From: Gammaproteobacteria bacterium
GTDB lineage: Bacteria; Pseudomonadota; Gammaproteobacteria; Pseudomonadales; Azotimanducaceae
Direction: 5' to 3'
DNA length: 7,713 bases
Assembly: GCA_009840715.1 (NCBI GenBank)
Contig: VXNE01000244.1
Coordinates: 1-7,713, forward strand
The position numbers were made by a program, and so were the translations under genes. The notes below the pieces were generated by a model, which worked only from the letters and a program-made list of their open reading frames with translations, made no database searches and was not told where the DNA came from. Positions 1 to 6,148 of this stretch are shown piece by piece (position 1 is the first letter of the stretch; every line of letters starts with the position of its first letter).

Positions 1-2
1 TT

Positions 3-932
3 CCCAAGCAAGCGTCCCCGGTTAGCAAGCCCCACCTCGACGAACTCGCCGCGCAGGGACTCGAGCGTCATCCCCTTGAGCTCGAAGCGAACGGATTCAC
101 GGTGGTCGAGGACGCGCTGGACCCGGATCTCACCGCGCGGGGGCTGGAAGCCGCGCTGTCCGCCATCGACGAGCGCACGGGCCGGCGCCCGGACCTGGCG
201 ACGGGCGAGGGATACGAGGGCTACTGGGTGTGGCGCTACACCCTGCTCAAGGACCCGGCGTTCGAGGAGATCGTGATGGCGGAGAAGGTGCTCGCCCTCG
301 TCGACTACCTCATCGGGCAGGACTGCATCCTCAGCACGCTCACGACCCACATCCGGGGTCGGGGCCCGTCGAAGGAGATGCCGCACGGCTACCTGCCCCT
401 GCACGGCGACGATCCACAGCCGCATCCCGGGTACTACGCCTCCACCACCGTCAACATCTGCCTCACCGACGTGACCGAGGAGTCGGGCTGCCTGGCGTTC
501 GTCCCCGGCAGCCACAAGCTGGCTCGGCAGCCGACGCCCGCGGAGCGCGTGCTGGCCGGCAACGACGCCAACAGCGAGGCCGTGCCCGTGGTGGCGCCCG
601 CCGGCGCGGCGGTCGTCTGGCCCTCGCAGACCTGGCACGGCTCCTGGGAGTCGCCGGACCCGGGGCTGCGCGTGACGCTCGCGGTGCTCTACTCCCGCCC
701 GCACCTGCAGTGCTACGAGATGTATCGCGAGACCGTGCCGGACGAGGCGCTCGAGCGGAACTCGCCCCGCTTCGCCACGCTCATGGGCCTCGACACCATC
801 GGCGGGTGGAACGACAACCAGGACGACTGGCACAAACAGTGGCGCGACCGGGACCGGTCACGGTACCGGCCGCGGGTCGCCGGCGCCGGGCCCCGACGGG
901 TGCGCGGCATGTTCGAGGAAGTCGACGCGTAA
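3..932 (+). CDS. Phytanoyl-CoA dioxygenase (PhyH) family protein, 5'-partial
   Basis: Fe(II)/2-oxoglutarate-dependent oxygenase of the PhyH family; members hydroxylate acyl-CoAs or small metabolites in the cytoplasm, and the substrate here is unknown. The frame is open to the left edge (first whole codon at 3), giving 309 visible residues. The first in-frame start-like codon, GTG at 102, lies inside the typical N-terminal strand (NGFTVVEDAL), so the true start is probably outside the window. Numbering from that GTG, the iron-binding facial triad is H101-x-D103 (in LHGDD) and distal H179 (in TWHGSW); R190, 11 residues later in LRVTLAV, is the expected 2-oxoglutarate anchor. The segment ESGCLAFVPGSHK is also typical of the family. 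All catalytic residues are present, so it should be active. It ends with TAA, 28 nt from the convergent VOC gene. Family call is firm; substrate is not. Confidence 0.9.
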   Translation, partial: PKQASPVSKPHLDELAAQGLERHPLELEANGFTVVEDALDPDLTARGLEAALSAIDERTGRRPDLATGEGYEGYWVWRYTLLKDPAFEEIVMAEKVLALVDYLIGQDCILSTLTTHIRGRGPSKEMPHGYLPLHGDDPQPHPGYYASTTVNICLTDVTEESGCLAFVPGSHKLARQPTPAERVLAGNDANSEAVPVVAPAGAAVVWPSQTWHGSWESPDPGLRVTLAVLYSRPHLQCYEMYRETVPDEALERNSPRFATLMGLDTIGGWNDNQDDWHKQWRDRDRSRYRPRVAGAGPRRVRGMFEEVDA

Positions 933-938
933 GCGCCG

Positions 939-970
939 GGGCGGCCCGTGTTCCGGCCGATCAGCCGCCC
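939..970. terminator. Possible weak hairpin between convergent genes
   Basis: The 28-nt spacer between the dioxygenase stop and the VOC stop is flanked by a perfect 7-bp inverted repeat, GGGCGGC at 939-945 and GCCGCCC at 964-970, with an 18-nt loop. The right arm overlaps the last VOC codons. There is no T-tract on either side and the loop is long, so intrinsic termination is only a possibility. Confidence 0.2.
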
Positions 971-1404
971 TTGACCATCTCGTCGAAACGCCGCTGCATC
1001 TCGCGCGGGGAGACTTCCTCGATCTCGTGCCCCACGTTCCAGCGGTGCCCGAACGGGTCCTTGAGGACTGCCGACCGCTCGCCGTAGAACTGGTCGGTGG
1101 GCGGCGTCTCCACCGTCGCGCCGGCCTCCGCCGCACGCTCGACCACGGCGTCGCAGTCGTCCACGTGCAGGTGGATGGTCACCGGGGAACCGCCCAGGTT
1201 GCCGGGACCCCGGACGCCGATCTCGGGGAACTCGTCGGCGAGCATCAGCGTGGCGCCGTCGAAGTCGAGTTCGGCGTGACCGACGCGGCCCCCCGGCGCC
1301 ACCAGGCGGAACTTCTCCGTTGCGCCGAACGCTTCGCGATAGAAACGGATCGCCGCGTCCGCGCCGTCGACGCACAGGTAGGCGAACACTTCGTGCACGG
1401 CCAT
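961..1404 (-). CDS. VOC family (glyoxalase/bleomycin-resistance-like) protein
   Basis: A 147-residue protein of the vicinal oxygen chelate superfamily, PhnB/glyoxalase-like subgroup. Members are small cytoplasmic dimers that bind a metal or small ligand; many in this subgroup have no assigned reaction. Two beta-alpha-beta-beta-beta modules are visible, about residues 6-60 (FAYLCVDGADAAIRFY, then GHAEL with H43) and 75-127 (VTIHLHVDDCDAV, then DPFGHRW). The C-terminal EVSPREMQRR tail is common in this subgroup. Two in-frame ATGs compete: 1410 and 1404. A GAGGAG ribosome site sits 1 nt before the first and 7 nt before the second, so 1404 is preferred. The frame stays open far upstream (to 1938), but that part lies over the AraC gene on the same strand and is not VOC-like. 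It lies 86 nt downstream of the AraC gene, a pairing that suggests but does not prove regulation. Confidence 0.88.
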   Translation of the reverse strand: MAVHEVFAYLCVDGADAAIRFYREAFGATEKFRLVAPGGRVGHAELDFDGATLMLADEFPEIGVRGPGNLGGSPVTIHLHVDDCDAVVERAAEAGATVETPPTDQFYGERSAVLKDPFGHRWNVGHEIEEVSPREMQRRFDEMVKGG

Positions 1405-1490
1405 GGACATGCTCCTCAAAAGTTCGGTGATTTCGCCGGGGCCAAGCGTACGCCCGCCGGCCGCCCCCGTATTGCAGGAATTTGACCCTG
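1405..1490 (-). promoter_or_regulatory. AraC-to-VOC spacer, candidate regulatory region
   Basis: This 86-nt spacer is much longer than the 10-nt gap upstream in the same gene string, so the VOC gene could have its own promoter. On the minus strand it begins with a short AT-richer block (1471-1490, including AAATTCCTGCAAT) in otherwise very GC-rich DNA, and ends with the VOC ribosome site GAGGAG. No convincing -35/-10 pair is seen. The AT-richer block is a candidate site for the adjacent AraC regulator, by position only. Confidence 0.3.
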
Positions 1491-2294
1491 TCAGGCCGCC
1501 AGGTGCCCGGGGCGTTTCAGGACGCTCTTCCGGTAGACCCCGGGCGTGATCCCCGCGATGGCCCGGAACTCGCGCTGGAAATGCGCCTGGTCGCTGTATC
1601 CGGCCAGAACGGCCAGTTCGCTCGACGCCATGTCCCGGTCCAGGAGGTCCGACGCCTGGCGAAAACGGCGGATCCGCGCGTACTGCTTGGGCGACAGTCC
1701 CACCTGCCGGTCGAAGAGCGCGATGAAGCGTCGGTGACTGTAGCCAGTCCGCTCGACGACGTCGGCGACGCGCCTCCGCAGCGGCAACTCCCGCAGGCCG
1801 TATGCCACCACCGGGTGCAGGACGGGGGCCAGCGGCAGTCGCGCCTGCAGGACGGCTTCCAGCGTCGTCAGCCGCTCCTCGGCCGAGACCGCCCCGCACA
1901 GGCGTTCCAGCGCGTGCTCGGTCGCCGCCCTGCCCCACACGAACTCGAGGGGCAGGTGGCGATTGGCCAGCGCCGCGTTGGGGACGCCGAACAGCAGTTC
2001 TCCCGCGCCCGGTTTCAGCAGGGCGCCGACGCTGGCGCCGGCCCGCGACAGCGACTTGAGGTAGCCGCGGGTGCGAGGCCCGGCTGCGATCGCATGGCCG
2101 AAGGTCTCACCCAAGCGATCCTCGGGCCGCTCCGAGAACCGGAACGGAGGTCCATCCAGCCGAAAGGCCAGGTGCATCTCCGGCGCCGGCAGCAGCCATT
2201 CCCAGCTGCCCTGGTCACTCCCGTCCGCGGGCGGGCTGGTCCACACCCAAGAAACGAACGGCGCAAGCGACGGGTGCGGGCGGCGGCTCAGCAC
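1491..2294 (-). CDS. AraC family transcriptional regulator
   Basis: A 267-residue transcription factor. The C-terminal third is a typical AraC/XylS double helix-turn-helix: first HTH around residues 172-197 (RRVADVVERTGYSHRRFIAL), the conserved VGLSPKQYARIRRF linker at 198-211, and second HTH around 225-253 (ELAVLAGYSDQAHFQREF, then ITPGVYR). The N-terminal region (about 5-150, starting HPSLAPFVSWVW) looks like the non-cupin sensor domain found in many AraC proteins of this length; its ligand is unknown. The start is GTG at 2294, only 10 nt after the stop of the crotonase-fold gene, with at best a weak GAGG signal, which suggests translational coupling. Likely targets are its own operon or the downstream VOC gene, inferred from position only. 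Confidence 0.9.
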   Translation of the reverse strand: MLSRRPHPSLAPFVSWVWTSPPADGSDQGSWEWLLPAPEMHLAFRLDGPPFRFSERPEDRLGETFGHAIAAGPRTRGYLKSLSRAGASVGALLKPGAGELLFGVPNAALANRHLPLEFVWGRAATEHALERLCGAVSAEERLTTLEAVLQARLPLAPVLHPVVAYGLRELPLRRRVADVVERTGYSHRRFIALFDRQVGLSPKQYARIRRFRQASDLLDRDMASSELAVLAGYSDQAHFQREFRAIAGITPGVYRKSVLKRPGHLAA

Positions 2295-2304
2295 GCGGCG
2301 GGCC

Positions 2305-3114
2305 TCAGACCGGCGAGCCCCGCGGGAAATCCGGCTCGCGCTTCTCGCGCAGGGCGGCCAGCCCTTCCCTGCTCTCCGGCCCCAGGAAACCCAGCATCTC
2401 CAGCGCTGTCGACGCGTCGTAGGTCGGACCGGCGAGCCGCAGCCAGTTGTTCAGCGCGTACTTCGTCCAGCGGATGGCGTTCGGGGCGCCGCGCGCCAGC
2501 TTGCGCGCCACTTCCATGGTCCGCTCGCCAAGCTCCCCGTCGTCGACGCAGAGCGAGATCAAACCGATGCGCTCCGCCTCCTCGGCGGGCAGGCGGTCGC
2601 AAGTCAGCAGGTAGTACTTGGCCTTCGCCATGCCGCACAGGAGCGGCCAGACGATGGCCGCGTGGTCGCCGGCCGCGACGCCGAGGCGCGTGTGGCCGTC
2701 GGTGATGAAGACGGATCGCGCCGCGATGGAAACATCGCAGAGGAGCGCGGCCACGAGGCCGGCGCCGACGGCGGGGCCGTTGATCGACGAGATGGTGGGC
2801 TTGCCGCAGTCGATCACGTTGTAGACCAGGTCGCGCGCTTCTTTCCACGTGCCCACGAGGCTCGTGTAGTCGTTCATGTTGCGCTCGATCATGTCGAAGT
2901 CGCCGCCGGCGGAGAAAGCCCGTCCCTCGCCGGTGAGCACGACGCAGTCGATGTCCGGATCCTCGTCGACCTCCCGCCACACGTAGGTCAGCTCCCGGTG
3001 GCCCACGGCGTCGAGCGCGTTGAACCGCTCCGGTCGCGAGATGGTGATGCGCAGTATCCGGTCGTCGGGATAGTCGAACTTCAACCGCTCGTAGCCCTGG
3101 TAACGATCCGCCAT
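2305..3114 (-). CDS. Enoyl-CoA hydratase/isomerase (crotonase) family protein
   Basis: A 269-residue crotonase-superfamily protein, the usual full length. Members bind acyl-CoA thioesters and stabilise an enolate in an oxyanion hole. Both oxyanion-hole segments are present: AFSAGGDFDM (residues 67-75) and NGPAVGAGL (112-120). The block HTRLGVAAGDHAA (141-153) followed by WPLL and the AEEAERIGL segment (178-185) match a common subgroup annotated as enoyl-CoA hydratases. The two catalytic glutamates of rat mitochondrial enoyl-CoA hydratase (Glu144, Glu164) align by eye with V121 and H141, so hydratase activity is not assured; another acyl-CoA reaction is possible. ATG 3114 has a good GGAGG site 8 nt upstream. 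It sits 52 nt after the SDR gene and 10 nt before the AraC gene, in the same probable operon. Confidence 0.88.
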   Translation of the reverse strand: MADRYQGYERLKFDYPDDRILRITISRPERFNALDAVGHRELTYVWREVDEDPDIDCVVLTGEGRAFSAGGDFDMIERNMNDYTSLVGTWKEARDLVYNVIDCGKPTISSINGPAVGAGLVAALLCDVSIAARSVFITDGHTRLGVAAGDHAAIVWPLLCGMAKAKYYLLTCDRLPAEEAERIGLISLCVDDGELGERTMEVARKLARGAPNAIRWTKYALNNWLRLAGPTYDASTALEMLGFLGPESREGLAALREKREPDFPRGSPV

Positions 3115-3166
3115 GGTTCCTGCCTCCCTCGATTCCCCGTCGCGTTCAACCCTGCGAGGGCGTCGC

Positions 3167-3991
3167 CTACTCGCCCTCGACCATCCTGCGCTGCAACCGG
3201 CGCATGCCGTGCAGCCAGCGCTCGAGGTCGTTCGTCTTGCGTTCCATCCAAGTCTGCGCGATCGGATCGGTCAGGATCAGGAAGCGCTCCTCGTGGACCG
3301 CGTCCAGGACCTGTGCGGCCACCTCCTCCGGTTCCTTGACGGGCCCCACCGCCGACAGCGAGGCGGCGGAGCGCCTGTCCCCGACCCGCGTGCCGGCGGT
3401 GGTCGGGCGGCCGGGCGCGGCCATGCCGCCCAGCATGGGCGTGTTGACTCCGAGCGGCGCGAGCAGCGACACGCGTATGCCGCGGTCGTGGTAGGCGATG
3501 GCCATCCACTCGGCGAGGCCCACCACCGCGTGCTTCGTGACCGAGTAGGTCGCGTTGCCCTGGGACGTCAGGATGCCGGCCATGGATGCCGTGTGCAGGA
3601 GGTAGCCCGAGCCGCGCTCGAGCATGCCGGGCAGCACGGCGCGAACCGCGAACACGTGCGCCATCAGGTTGATGCGCCACTGCTCGTCCCAGACGTCGAT
3701 GTCCGTGGTCAGCGGATCGCCGCCCGTGGCGACCGCGGCGTTGGAGAAGAACAGGTCGATCGGCCCGAAACGCGCCTCCGTCTCCGCGACGAGGGCGTTC
3801 ACGTCGGCTTCCCGGCCCACGTCGCAGTGCACCGCGAGGCCCCCGATCTCGCCCGCGACCGCTTCGGCGAGGTCGTCCTGCACATCCGCGATGACCACGT
3901 GCGCCCCCTGGGCCGCGAAAGCGCGCACGCATGCCGCGCCGATGCCGCTAGCGCCGCCCGTCACCACTACCGTCCTGTCCCGCAGTTCCAT
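3167..3991 (-). CDS. SDR family oxidoreductase (classical, probably NAD-dependent)
   Basis: A 274-residue short-chain dehydrogenase/reductase with a Rossmann fold. Seen in order: cofactor loop TGGASGIG (11-18); D36 after the second strand, which usually indicates NAD(H) preference; D57 (HCDV); the NAA motif at 84-86; N108; catalytic S136 (HTASMAG); and Y149-x-x-x-K153 (YSVTK). All catalytic residues are intact. The reaction is probably alcohol-to-ketone interconversion on an unknown, perhaps CoA-linked or lipid-like, substrate. ATG 3991 was chosen because the Rossmann strand begins directly after it (MELRDRTVVVTGG) and a GGGAG site lies 7-8 nt upstream; the frame runs open to 4573 but that extension is charged, low-complexity shadow over the rhomboid gene. 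It appears to be the first gene of the minus-strand operon and is divergent from the rhomboid gene. Confidence 0.93.
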   Translation of the reverse strand: MELRDRTVVVTGGASGIGAACVRAFAAQGAHVVIADVQDDLAEAVAGEIGGLAVHCDVGREADVNALVAETEARFGPIDLFFSNAAVATGGDPLTTDIDVWDEQWRINLMAHVFAVRAVLPGMLERGSGYLLHTASMAGILTSQGNATYSVTKHAVVGLAEWMAIAYHDRGIRVSLLAPLGVNTPMLGGMAAPGRPTTAGTRVGDRRSAASLSAVGPVKEPEEVAAQVLDAVHEERFLILTDPIAQTWMERKTNDLERWLHGMRRLQRRMVEGE

Positions 3992-4081
3992 CCGGTCGCT
4001 CCCCGTGGGTGAGGCTCCGCAATATACGCGGTTTGCCGGCGGCATTGCGTGAGCGACGCCCGCCGTCCTATAACTTGCGCC
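3992..4081. promoter_or_regulatory. Divergent promoter region, SDR operon / rhomboid operon
   Basis: A 90-nt spacer between divergent genes holding two -10-like elements. Plus strand: TTGCGT (4045-4050), 18-nt spacer, TATAAC (4069-4074). Its -10 ends 7 nt before the A of ATG 4082, so transcription would start at or next to the start codon and the mRNA would be leaderless. Minus strand: TATATT (complement of 4021-4026), giving a leader of roughly 20-25 nt before ATG 3991 with its GGGAG site; no good -35 is seen for this one. Matches are by eye only. Confidence 0.5.
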
Positions 4082-4651
4082 ATGGGAAGCGTTGCGGCGC
4101 GCGCGGTCGTACTCCTCGCGAGTACAGGGCTGATCTGGGCGGTGTCCCTCTACGGGATCCTCCTGGACCCGGGCATGCTGTACGACCTCGCCCTGCTGCC
4201 GCGCCGGGCGGACGGTTTGCCGGGCGTGATCGGAATGCCCTTCGTGCACCGGTCCTGGGCGCACCTGCTGGCGAACTCCGGTCCCCTGCTGGTGCTCGGC
4301 GCGCTCGTCCTCTTCCGCGGCGTCCGCTACTACCTGGCGGTCACGGCCACGATCGTCCTCGTGGGTGGCATTGGCGTGTGGCTGCTCGGGCGCGACGCGG
4401 CGCATATCGGCTCGAGCGGCCTGGTCTTCGGCTTCGCGGCGTTTCTCGTGGTGCGCGGACTGTACGAGCGGCGGCCCGGATCGACGGTCATCGCACTGCT
4501 CGTGTTCATCTTCTACGGCAGCCTTATCTGGGGCGTCGTGCCGCAGGGCGACGGCACGTCCTGGGAAGCGCATCTCTTCGGCCTGCTCGCCGGGATGGTG
4601 GCGGCGCGGGCCGCCGTGGCTCTCGAACGTCCGGCTGGCCAGGACCCGTGA
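4082..4651 (+). CDS. Rhomboid family intramembrane serine protease
   Basis: A 189-residue integral membrane protease that should cleave other proteins within the membrane. About six hydrophobic segments are visible (roughly 8-28, 63-80, 82-102, 110-127, 134-152, 162-182), the bacterial GlpG-type six-helix core without a cytoplasmic N-domain. Family hallmarks: H61-x-x-x-N65 (AHLLANS) in helix 2, the G-x-S-G motif G110-S-S112-G113 giving catalytic Ser112 in helix 4, and catalytic His164 (WEAHLFG) in helix 6, so the Ser-His dyad is intact. ATG 4082 is preferred over in-frame GTG 4049 because hydrophobic sequence begins just after it and a TATAAC element lies in between. There is no Shine-Dalgarno sequence before 4082. 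The stop overlaps the GTG start of the site-2 protease gene. Substrate is unknown. Confidence 0.92.
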   Translation: MGSVAARAVVLLASTGLIWAVSLYGILLDPGMLYDLALLPRRADGLPGVIGMPFVHRSWAHLLANSGPLLVLGALVLFRGVRYYLAVTATIVLVGGIGVWLLGRDAAHIGSSGLVFGFAAFLVVRGLYERRPGSTVIALLVFIFYGSLIWGVVPQGDGTSWEAHLFGLLAGMVAARAAVALERPAGQDP

Positions 4652-5289
4652 TCGTCCTGATCCAGCAGGGCGAGGTCCTGCTCTTCGCGCTACTGCTCGT
4701 GGCCCTCATCCTGTCCCTCACCTTCCACGAGTTCGGACACGCCTTCGTCGCGAAGCTGTACGGCGACCCCACCGCCGAGCGCGCCGGGCGGCTCACCCTC
4801 AATCCCCTCGCCCACATCGACCTGATGGGCCTCGCGATGGTGGTGCTGGTCGGTTTCGGGTACGCGAAACCGGTCCCCACCTACCCGCGCAACTTCCGGT
4901 CGAAGCGCGCCGACCTCTGGGTCGCCGCGGCCGGTCCCGCCATGAACCTGGCGCTCGCGGCCGTGGCGTGGAACTTCTTCCTCGGCATGCGCATGGCGGG
5001 CGTCGAGTACTTCGCGGAGCCCGGGCCGCAGACCTTCTTCGTGGTCCTCGTGCAGGTCAACCTGCTCCTCATGGTGTTCAACCTGATCCCGCTCGGCCCG
5101 CTGGACGGCCACTACATCCTCCCCCACTTCCTGCCGGCCGCGGCGGCACGGACCTACCGCGAGTACAACCAACGGTTCGGGGTCTATGCGCTATTGGCAC
5201 TGATCGTCCTCGCCATCCTCGGCGTTCCGGTGTTCGGCTACGTGATGTCGATGGCGGCAGCGCTCCTCCCCTACATCACCTTCGTCTGA
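4648..5289 (+). CDS. Site-2 protease family (M50) intramembrane metalloprotease
   Basis: A 213-residue zinc metalloprotease embedded in the membrane. Hydrophobic segments lie at about 8-26, 57-73, 90-113, 131-152 and 178-210. The zinc site is H27-E28-F-G-H31 (HExxH) in the first helix, and the third ligand is D153 in the conserved NLIPLGPLDG motif (145-154). GYAKPVP (71-77) and AAAGPAMNLALA (93-104) are typical of the compact, PDZ-less bacterial members. The start is GTG 4648, whose GTGA overlaps the rhomboid stop by 2 nt: clear translational coupling, and the hydrophobic helix begins immediately after it. The frame is open farther upstream (to 4009), but that part is Arg-rich shadow of the rhomboid gene. 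It probably cleaves a transmembrane segment of a regulatory or misfolded protein; target unknown. Confidence 0.92.
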   Translation: MIVLIQQGEVLLFALLLVALILSLTFHEFGHAFVAKLYGDPTAERAGRLTLNPLAHIDLMGLAMVVLVGFGYAKPVPTYPRNFRSKRADLWVAAAGPAMNLALAAVAWNFFLGMRMAGVEYFAEPGPQTFFVVLVQVNLLLMVFNLIPLGPLDGHYILPHFLPAAAARTYREYNQRFGVYALLALIVLAILGVPVFGYVMSMAAALLPYITFV

Positions 5290-5309
5290 CGCCCCCGGCA
5301 ATCTCGCTC

Positions 5310-5330
5310 GCACCGGCGGGCTGCCGGCGC
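5310..5330 (+). terminator. Possible hairpin after the protease pair
   Basis: The 127-nt spacer after the site-2 protease gene contains an 8-bp stem with one mismatch, GCACCGGC (5310-5317) and GCCGGCGC (5323-5330), with a 5-nt loop, starting 20 nt after the stop. No T-run follows, so it could be a weak terminator, an mRNA-stabilising stem or chance in GC-rich DNA. I see no convincing promoter in the rest of the spacer. Confidence 0.25.
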
Positions 5331-5416
5331 ACGGAAGTTGCGGACTTGTCCCACAGACTCGGCCAAGGCCCACCTCTACGCTCACGGTCTCGAAAGCCGG
5401 TCCGCGAGGAACCCCC

Positions 5417-6034
5417 ATGCCCGCCAACGCACGACACGTCCACGATGCAGCCAGGCTCCGCGAGCGGGTCGAGGCGGTCGCGAATCTGCTGGACCCCGGC
5501 ACCACGGCCGAGCGGGAGCGCGCCCGGGCCCTGCTCGCGGACCTCTTCGAGCGTCACAGCCACCAGTCCACCTATCGCGCCCTTCGCAACGCCGCCACGG
5601 CCGGGCTCGACGTCCAGACCCTCGAGGCCATGATCGAACTGAAGGAGATCTGGGCGTCGCGGTCGGACTGGTGGTACCGCCGGTCCCGCGAGGGGGTCGT
5701 CGAGATGGAACGCGGACCCGCCGCGTTGTCCTGGAAACTGGCGCGTCGCGTCTGCCTGGCGCGGTGGCAGTACCCGCCCGAGTCGATGATCGAGGACGAC
5801 TGGTTCGAGGAATGGCTGGCGGCCCCACCCCGCACCCCCGGCAACTACGACTTCGTCACGTTCGTCCAGGAGAAGATCGACGGGCGGGCGTCGGACGACC
5901 TCTACGCGGGCCTGCGGTTCCTCCACGGCAGTGCCGAGGCACGGGACGACCCGGACGCATGGCCGCTGCACTCCGTCGAGGGCGAGGTAGCGGGCGACGC
6001 CGGCCGCGGCGCCCTGTCCGACTTGCCGTTCTGA
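5417..6034 (+). CDS. Hypothetical protein, Trp-rich, no recognised domain
   Basis: I do not recognise this 205-residue protein. It has no signal peptide and no membrane segment, so it is probably cytoplasmic. Residues 10-75 look helical and charged (AARLRERVEAVANLL, AERERARALLADLF, TLEAMIELKEIW). The centre (79-133) is unusually rich in tryptophan (W79, W85, W86, W106, W117, W129, W133, with W182 further on) and contains WWYRR and DDWFEEW patches. The tail from about 172 is acidic, Gly/Ala-rich and probably disordered. ATG 5417 follows a GAGGA ribosome site with a 6-nt gap, and the GC-rich third-position pattern resembles that of neighbouring genes, so it is probably real and native. It lies 127 nt after the protease pair and 114 nt before an SDR gene on the same strand, a loose arrangement that gives little functional information. 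Confidence 0.7.
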   Translation: MPANARHVHDAARLRERVEAVANLLDPGTTAERERARALLADLFERHSHQSTYRALRNAATAGLDVQTLEAMIELKEIWASRSDWWYRRSREGVVEMERGPAALSWKLARRVCLARWQYPPESMIEDDWFEEWLAAPPRTPGNYDFVTFVQEKIDGRASDDLYAGLRFLHGSAEARDDPDAWPLHSVEGEVAGDAGRGALSDLPF

Positions 6035-6148
6035 GGTCCGACGATGGCCAACGCACCACAGCCCGCCGACGGCAGGCCCCTGAGGCGAACTTGCCGGGGA
6101 GGTCTCGGCTCGGACACACTGCGCCCGCTGCCGCGGGAGGAAGCACTC

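Noticed and set aside
961..1938. Long minus-strand frame giving a 325-residue version of the VOC protein
   Set aside because: The first ~178 residues lie over the AraC gene in another frame, are Arg/Gly/Pro-rich, and resemble no VOC domain. The VOC fold begins at 1404-1410 with a good ribosome site.
1482..2705. Plus-strand open frame of 407 residues opposite AraC and the crotonase gene
   Set aside because: Arg/Ala/Pro-rich shadow typical of GC-rich DNA; both strands cannot plausibly code here and the minus-strand proteins have clear family motifs.
3115..3166. CCCT-CGC-AGGG mini-hairpin in the SDR-crotonase gap
   Set aside because: Only 4 bp, no T-tract, within a probable operon; not distinguishable from chance.
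2071..3339. Plus-strand open frame of 422 residues
   Set aside because: Antisense shadow of the crotonase-fold and SDR genes, with no recognisable domain or ribosome site.
3992..4573. N-terminal extension of the minus-strand SDR to 4573
   Set aside because: Runs antisense through the rhomboid gene and is charged, low-complexity sequence; the SDR Rossmann strand starts right after ATG 3991.
4009..4647. Upstream extension of the site-2 protease frame
   Set aside because: Arg/Pro-rich shadow of the rhomboid gene; the membrane protein sequence begins at GTG 4648 with a classic GTGA overlap.
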